NCBI GenBank assembly: GCA_030765065.1
Contig: CM060977.1
Location: 156,498,052 to 156,562,051 of the forward strand
Direction: 5' to 3'
DNA: 64,000 nt
DNA from: Deroplatys truncata
Taxonomy: Eukaryota > Arthropoda > Insecta > Mantodea > Mantidae
Numbering within the stretch: position 1 is the stretch's first letter; every line of letters starts with the position of its first letter. Below, piece after piece: positions 59,481 to 64,000 of this stretch. The notes beneath the pieces are model-generated. The model did not search any database and was not told where the DNA came from. It worked only from the letters and a program-made list of their open reading frames with translations. Made by a program: the position numbers and the translations under genes.

Positions 59481-60476
59481 TTCTGTTTATGCCTACATTC
59501 AGACAACTATCAAATCTTACTTTATACCGACATGACTTGTAAACTAATTGTAGTTCTGCTGCCACACCAACATGTCTATTTATACTAAGGTCGGTGTCTG
59601 TTTTTCACTCTGCTTACATAGCATATTATTTGAAAATATTTGTGCCAAGATGGACAAATCCACAATATCAAATTGTTCATTGCCCTTATTTATGCACTTA
59701 TATCTTTCTTTCACATCCCTTAACTTTTTCGAGGATGAATTTAGTGCTAACTAACACTGTTGTTGCCAAAACACACATGAGTTCCGCTACATGGTGTGTG
59801 GTTGTGTTCGGCATCTGCCCCTATATCATGGCTTTTCACCTGCTTTTTCCAACACACACGCTTTTTAGTAATTCTTAATTATACATTAGTTGTTTGCTAT
59901 TGAAAAACTAGCCCGATCATAGGGCAAATACACACTGATGCTTCCACTATCTCAAACAAACAATTCTGAACAAGAAACAGGAACCAATAATACACGCTGG
60001 CCACCAGCTAAATATCCTTTCACGTGGTCTTAAAATATCCTGTAAACAGCGGCAGATTTGAAAAGCATGAAATGGAAGAATTTAATGATAGATTAACAGC
60101 TAGCAGGCGACCATTGTTGAAGCCAAGTAGACGAAATTGTGTGCGGCCATTCCCATATTGTAATAATTCACCTACTTCTAGGATAGATATTGAGGTAATT
60201 CAAACGACACAGTGAAGAAAAAACTACATACTTTCATATAAGACAACAATCCAAAAATTGAAATTTTTTGACCTAAAACCCATTCCGTACTCCCTTAAAC
60301 AGCTTTGTTATTTAAATTATTTGTCCATTTTGCATGCTCCACTCTTCTCTATATCCATACTTCAAATACGTGTTTTTTCTCACTTCGTCACAGTTTTCAA
60401 GTTTCTGCACCATACAATGTCACTCTCCAAGTAAAGGCTTTTCTAATATCCTTTTTCATGGGTTCACTGAATCCCT
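59481..60476. other. No recognisable feature (intron)
   Basis: Intronic sequence with short frames only. Confidence 0.4.
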
Positions 60477-61290
60477 ATTTACTTTCTCTACTACGTATAG
60501 TAAGTAGGGGAAGTATTGTATTCCACCCAAAAATTCGATACCGAGATTTTCCCGGAAATACATGTTTTGAGACCCCCTGAATAAAAAAAGCATTTTTGGA
60601 AACATCCGTGTGTGTGTCTGTCTCTGTGTCTGTGAACAGCATAACTCAGAAACGAACAGTTGGATAAACACCGAACTTGGTATTTAGGTTCAGTATCTTC
60701 CAGAGATGCGACACGAAGGTTTTCAAGAAAATCCCCCCACCCCAGATTACCCTTTACATGGAACACTTTTCGAAAATTTTAATTTTGTCAAAAATGGCTC
60801 TAACGATTTTAATTAAAATAACATATGTTTAAGATATTTTCATGACAAATGAAATGTATATCTTGAATTTTCTGTGAATGTCTCCAAAAGTATTCTTCAT
60901 TGTGAACGACTTTTGCATAACTGGTAAACCATAAGAGATAGACAAACATTTAGTACACCAAAAATGTAGATCGCGTTAAAATACACAATTTATGTCATAT
61001 ACATCTTTTTGTTGAGTGAACCATTTTCGAGATTTTGCTTAAATTTTCCAATACTTTACTTTTTCTCAAGTTCGTTATTCATTTTTTTTTGTCCTAGACA
61101 TACAAATAGAATGGAAGGCTCCACATAGCAACCAGCTCTTAAAAGATTTGACTATTGCTTCCCTTGCATCTACAAGAAAATTAGCAATAAGTTTAACATC
61201 TCGATTAACATGAAGCATATGGAGAGTAAGCGTTTGTAAAAATAGTTTGTACAAGAATAGAGAAAGTCATGTGAGTGTAACACATCACAT
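60477..61290 (+). mobile_element. ~0.85-kb repeat family, copy 12
   Basis: Full length; short TG/TCTG tract at 60,608-60,634; ends ACACATCACATTTTT. Confidence 0.9.
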
Positions 61291-62035
61291 TTTTCCTTTA
61301 CCTTCCTTAAAAATTCTCCCGTGCCCTTGATTTTATTTTCTTCTTTTCCTGTCAACATCTTTATAACTACTATTTTTCTATTCCTATTTTCCCATATTTT
61401 CTGTACTTTCTCTTTCTCCACAGAACTCGCATATCCGTCTTCCGCTGCCTCTTATCCCTCTTAAATACATTGATCCCGTTCTCATCCATGCTAAACCTTT
61501 TCTTCCTCTCTCTTCTCCACCCTTTTACTATGTTAATATAACAATAATTCAGAAAAAATTGCATAATGTGCACTATTTAAACACCAATGATATCTCGAAA
61601 ACTAATCAAGCTAGAGTCTTGAAGATAAATTTTAATAGCATTTAATTTACTTATATTTAAGTCTCAACATTCAAGCAAGGACCTTTATAATTAAAAAGGT
61701 TTGCAAACTCCTCTCCAATGTCAAACTCAGTATTCAGTTCAGCTCAAGCACTTGAGATGGGTACATGTAAAATAATATAATTGAATTATTTTGTTTTGCT
61801 GTTTCCGTATTATTTTACAATTAAGTTCTCTAAGTAGTCGAATAAGATGTTTATTCTAAAGCTTCATCCCCTTTGCTCTAAAAAGTCAGTTCTCTATGTC
61901 TGTTTCTTAAAGATTAGCTCATTAAAGTAATGACTTTAGTTATATCTTAAGCTGCTTCTGGTGTATTATCGTCTCATTCAAGAAATACTATAAAACCTCT
62001 TTTATGTGCTTATTTTTATTATCACTCTATTTCAG
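61291..62035. other. No recognisable feature (intron), ending in a splice acceptor
   Basis: AT-rich intronic sequence. The last bases (TTATTATCACTCTATTTCAG) are a good pyrimidine tract and acceptor for the next exon. Confidence 0.5.
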
Positions 62036-62134
62036 CGATAGAAGTTGCTAGTTGTGAAAGAGGGGATACCCAACCTTTGGCTGCACAGTATAACTGTAAT
62101 GAAGTCGAACCAGGCAACAATATCCATGAAACTG
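62036..62134 (+). CDS. ABCG half-transporter, linker exon
   Basis: The single G carried over from the exon at 48,831 plus CG gives Ala, then IEVASCERGDTQPLA. The NPADY-x-IEVAS-E-GD sequence spanning the junction is characteristic of the ABCG1/ABCG4 nucleotide-binding domain end. The rest is a polar linker (YNCNEVEPGNNIHETG) on the way to the membrane domain. Ends in phase 1 at G|GTAAGTCC. The six transmembrane helices must lie beyond the window. The preceding intron is 13,204 bp. Confidence 0.9.
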
Positions 62135-62157
62135 GTAAGTCCTACTTTCAGTACTTT

Positions 62158-62535
62158 TATTTTCTCTACCACCCACCCACAGTAAGTAGAGCCACCAAAA
62201 TACATGCTTTGAGGTTCCTAAACCCACAAAAAGTTAGAAAAGTTACCCTGTATATGTGGATGAACAACATAACTAAAAATGAAAATGTCGGATAAATGAG
62301 AAACTGGGTATTTAAGTTGAGCATCTTCTCGGAAGAATAAAAAGAAAAAAAAAAGAGAGAATTCCCCACGACCAAACTACTCTTTACATGAAAAGCTTTC
62401 GCTGCATTTTATTTTCTCAAAATTCTTTATAGCGGTTTATATTAAAATACCTGTTTAAGATATTTTCGAGAGTAATAAAACGCATATCTTGAATTTTTCC
62501 CGAATACCCTTGAAGTCCTTTTCATTTCTGGATGT
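62158..62535 (+). mobile_element. ~0.85-kb repeat family, copy 13 (old, truncated)
   Basis: Diverged 5' portion recognisable by TTTTCTCTACC, GTAAGTAGAG, AACAACATAACTAAAAATG and CATATCTTGAATTTTTCC. It starts 24 bp after the exon's donor and is cut by the inverted SINE-like copy. Confidence 0.65.
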
Positions 62536-63042
62536 CATATACATAGGGGCCCAGTAATTGCACTGCAAGTAGGACATAGTAGCCCTTTTTGCTCCCAATG
62601 TGACCCCTGGAAGGAAAGAATGAAGTGTGGAACCGAGGGTCGACCAGATCCGGACGACGATATGCGCAACAAGGACGGGGATCCTAACGATTCGAACATG
62701 ATTCCAATTCTGAAACCAGCTAGCTCTGCCCCAGGTCCCGCGCAACCGGAGGCCCTGCGGCAATCCAGATATGTAGTTCCCAAGATGGGGATCCAGCGGC
62801 CCCACCAGATGCAGATGGAAATGTTTGTGGAGCGCAAATTCCACAGTCCTGCCGCAACACACCAACCGCTGTCGCCCGGTCTTACAACGCTGAAACGGAT
62901 GAAAGGAAATGATGGGAACAGCATGATGGACAGGAAATTGGTGGTAGTGGGGAACCACCCCAGAATTTGGTTATCGACCCGGAGAAACCACGAAAGAAAT
63001 CATGGTCATGTTACCACGGAGCCATCTCGCTCGGTTTTTAAA
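62536..63042 (-). mobile_element. SINE-like repeat family B, inverted copy
   Basis: Reverse complement of the body seen at 45,290-45,960: GTCCGGATCTGGTCGACCC, CTTCCAGGGGTCACATTGGG and ACCGAGCGAGATGGCTCCG at its head. Its open frames on both strands are not believable as genes. Confidence 0.65.
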
Positions 63043-64000
63043 TACGAGAGTGGATCGAAAAGTAACGCACAATAATTTTTTCTGCCTTAGTATTGCAGCC
63101 GCAATGTTGCAATTTCACACAAATATAGTTCTCACTACAGAGGGTATTTTTGTTTCATGTGCAGCTCTAGCCAGAGAAGCATGAACCACGCAACAAAGAT
63201 GGCGCGCATGTTACTGTCGTCCACGTGTGAAGAGCAGAGAGGTGTGATTCGATATTTGTGGGCCAAAGGGCTTAGACGAGTGATATTCAAAGGGACATGC
63301 GTGGCGAATATGGGGATGATGTGATGTCTCCAGGTGGCGTGCATTCTTCTAGAAGGCCCTGTGAACCTTAGTGATTCGCATGCTCCGGGAGGCCGGTTAC
63401 AGATGCAAACCCGAAGAACGTCAGACGCATTGAGGCGGCAAGTTTGAAGGACCGCCGTGTGCGACTGCTAACCTTAACACAACAGTTCAACATTTCCTAT
63501 GGTGCAGTGTACGATATTGTTCATGACACGTTGAAATTTTGTAAAGTTAATGCTCGCCGGGTGCCTAAGAATCTGACAGACAACCACAGGACCAGCGAAC
63601 GATGACGAACTTGAATCACCTAACACGGTACACCGCAGAAGAGCATGACTTTCTGAAAGGAATCGTCACTGGTGATGAGTCATGGGCATTCCACTACACG
63701 CCCAAAACCAAGCAGGCAAGTATGGAGTGGAAGCATGCTGGTTCCCCAGTAAATAAAAAATTCAAAGTGACTTAATCTGCTAGGAAAGCGCTTGTGACGG
63801 GTTCTGGGATATGCATGGTGTGGTATTGGTGGACTTTGCTGAACACGGGACCACTGTGAATGCTGCAGCCTACATGAAAACTTTGGTGAAGTTGCGTCGT
63901 GCCCTTAGTGATAAACGCCACAACATGAATGCTGACGATGTCAAAGTTCTTTACGACAATGCTCGCCCCCATGTTGCTGCAGCTGTTCGTTAGGAAATCA
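63043..64000 (+). pseudogene. mariner element with decayed transposase, cut by window end
   Basis: The TA at 63,043 followed by CGAGAGTGGATCGAAAAGTA is a mariner-type terminal repeat. The transposase is readable in pieces: LTHGDESW-like GDESWAFHYTPKTKQ (about 63,670-63,715), EWKHAGSPVNKKFKV followed by a stop, GFWDMHGVVLVDF, then YDNARPHVAAAVR with the second catalytic Asp and another stop near 63,992. The third catalytic residue and 3' end lie beyond the window. It sits directly against the SINE-like head. Confidence 0.8.

Noticed and set aside
62620..63075. Open frame of 151 codons, and minus-strand frames of 129-167 codons
   Set aside because: They coincide with the inverted SINE-like copy that also occurs at 45,290-45,960 with different frames.

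Overview
The window looks like nuclear DNA of an insect or a close arthropod relative with a large, repeat-rich genome. The evidence is exons of an ABCG half-transporter with GT/AG splice sites, introns of 6.7 to 13.2 kb packed with transposon debris, several mariner/Tc1 pseudogenes, a Penelope-like fragment, many tRNA-derived SINE-like units and long (ATT)n and (CA)n tracts. I cannot name the species.

Region 1 (1-12,675) is a near-perfect giant palindrome (axis at 6,338; coordinates of paired bases sum to 12,676). Each arm carries one intact 1,217-codon gene for a protein-primed family-B DNA polymerase of the Polinton/Maverick, adintovirus and bidnavirus lineage. The two copies point outward from a shared ~3.9 kb central non-coding region. 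That region has, on each side, a TATA-Inr promoter, a CRE site between direct repeats, and an array of about ten evenly spaced sites resembling the tRNA T-arm/B-box, set in a ~139-bp monomer with a 417-bp trimer period. A 71-bp asymmetric spacer holding a bulged hairpin sits at the centre. No capsid, integrase, protease or ATPase gene is visible. This is the best candidate here for an undescribed system, but a fold-back assembly artefact must be excluded first.

Region 2 (about 12,290-18,815) is four different tandem-repeat blocks laid end to end: a degenerate ~30-bp monomer with a ~626-bp higher-order period, a 21-bp minisatellite, a ~70-bp pyrimidine-rich array, and a 3.8 kb array of an 88-bp satellite with a ~950-bp higher-order period. 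The last is free of stop codons in all three minus-strand frames, so the long open frames there are almost certainly not genes. The palindrome ends inside the first block.

Region 3 (18,816-33,259) has no host gene I can recognise. It holds a Penelope-like 3' fragment, SINE-like units, microsatellites, a terminal-inverted-repeat element and a decayed mariner.

Region 4 (33,260-64,000) contains four consecutive, phase-compatible exons of an ABCG1/ABCG4-like transporter on the plus strand (33,260-33,449; 41,739-41,884; 48,593-48,831; 62,036-62,134). They cover the nucleotide-binding domain from just after Walker A, through the Q-loop, signature, Walker B, D-loop and H-loop, to the linker. The Walker A exon and the membrane domain are not in the window as far as I can see. 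The introns hold about a dozen copies of one uncharacterised ~0.85 kb repeat with an internal dinucleotide tract, an LTR-like family with reiterated primer-binding-site-like motifs, a LINE 3' fragment, three mariner/Tc1 pseudogenes and two copies of one SINE-like repeat.
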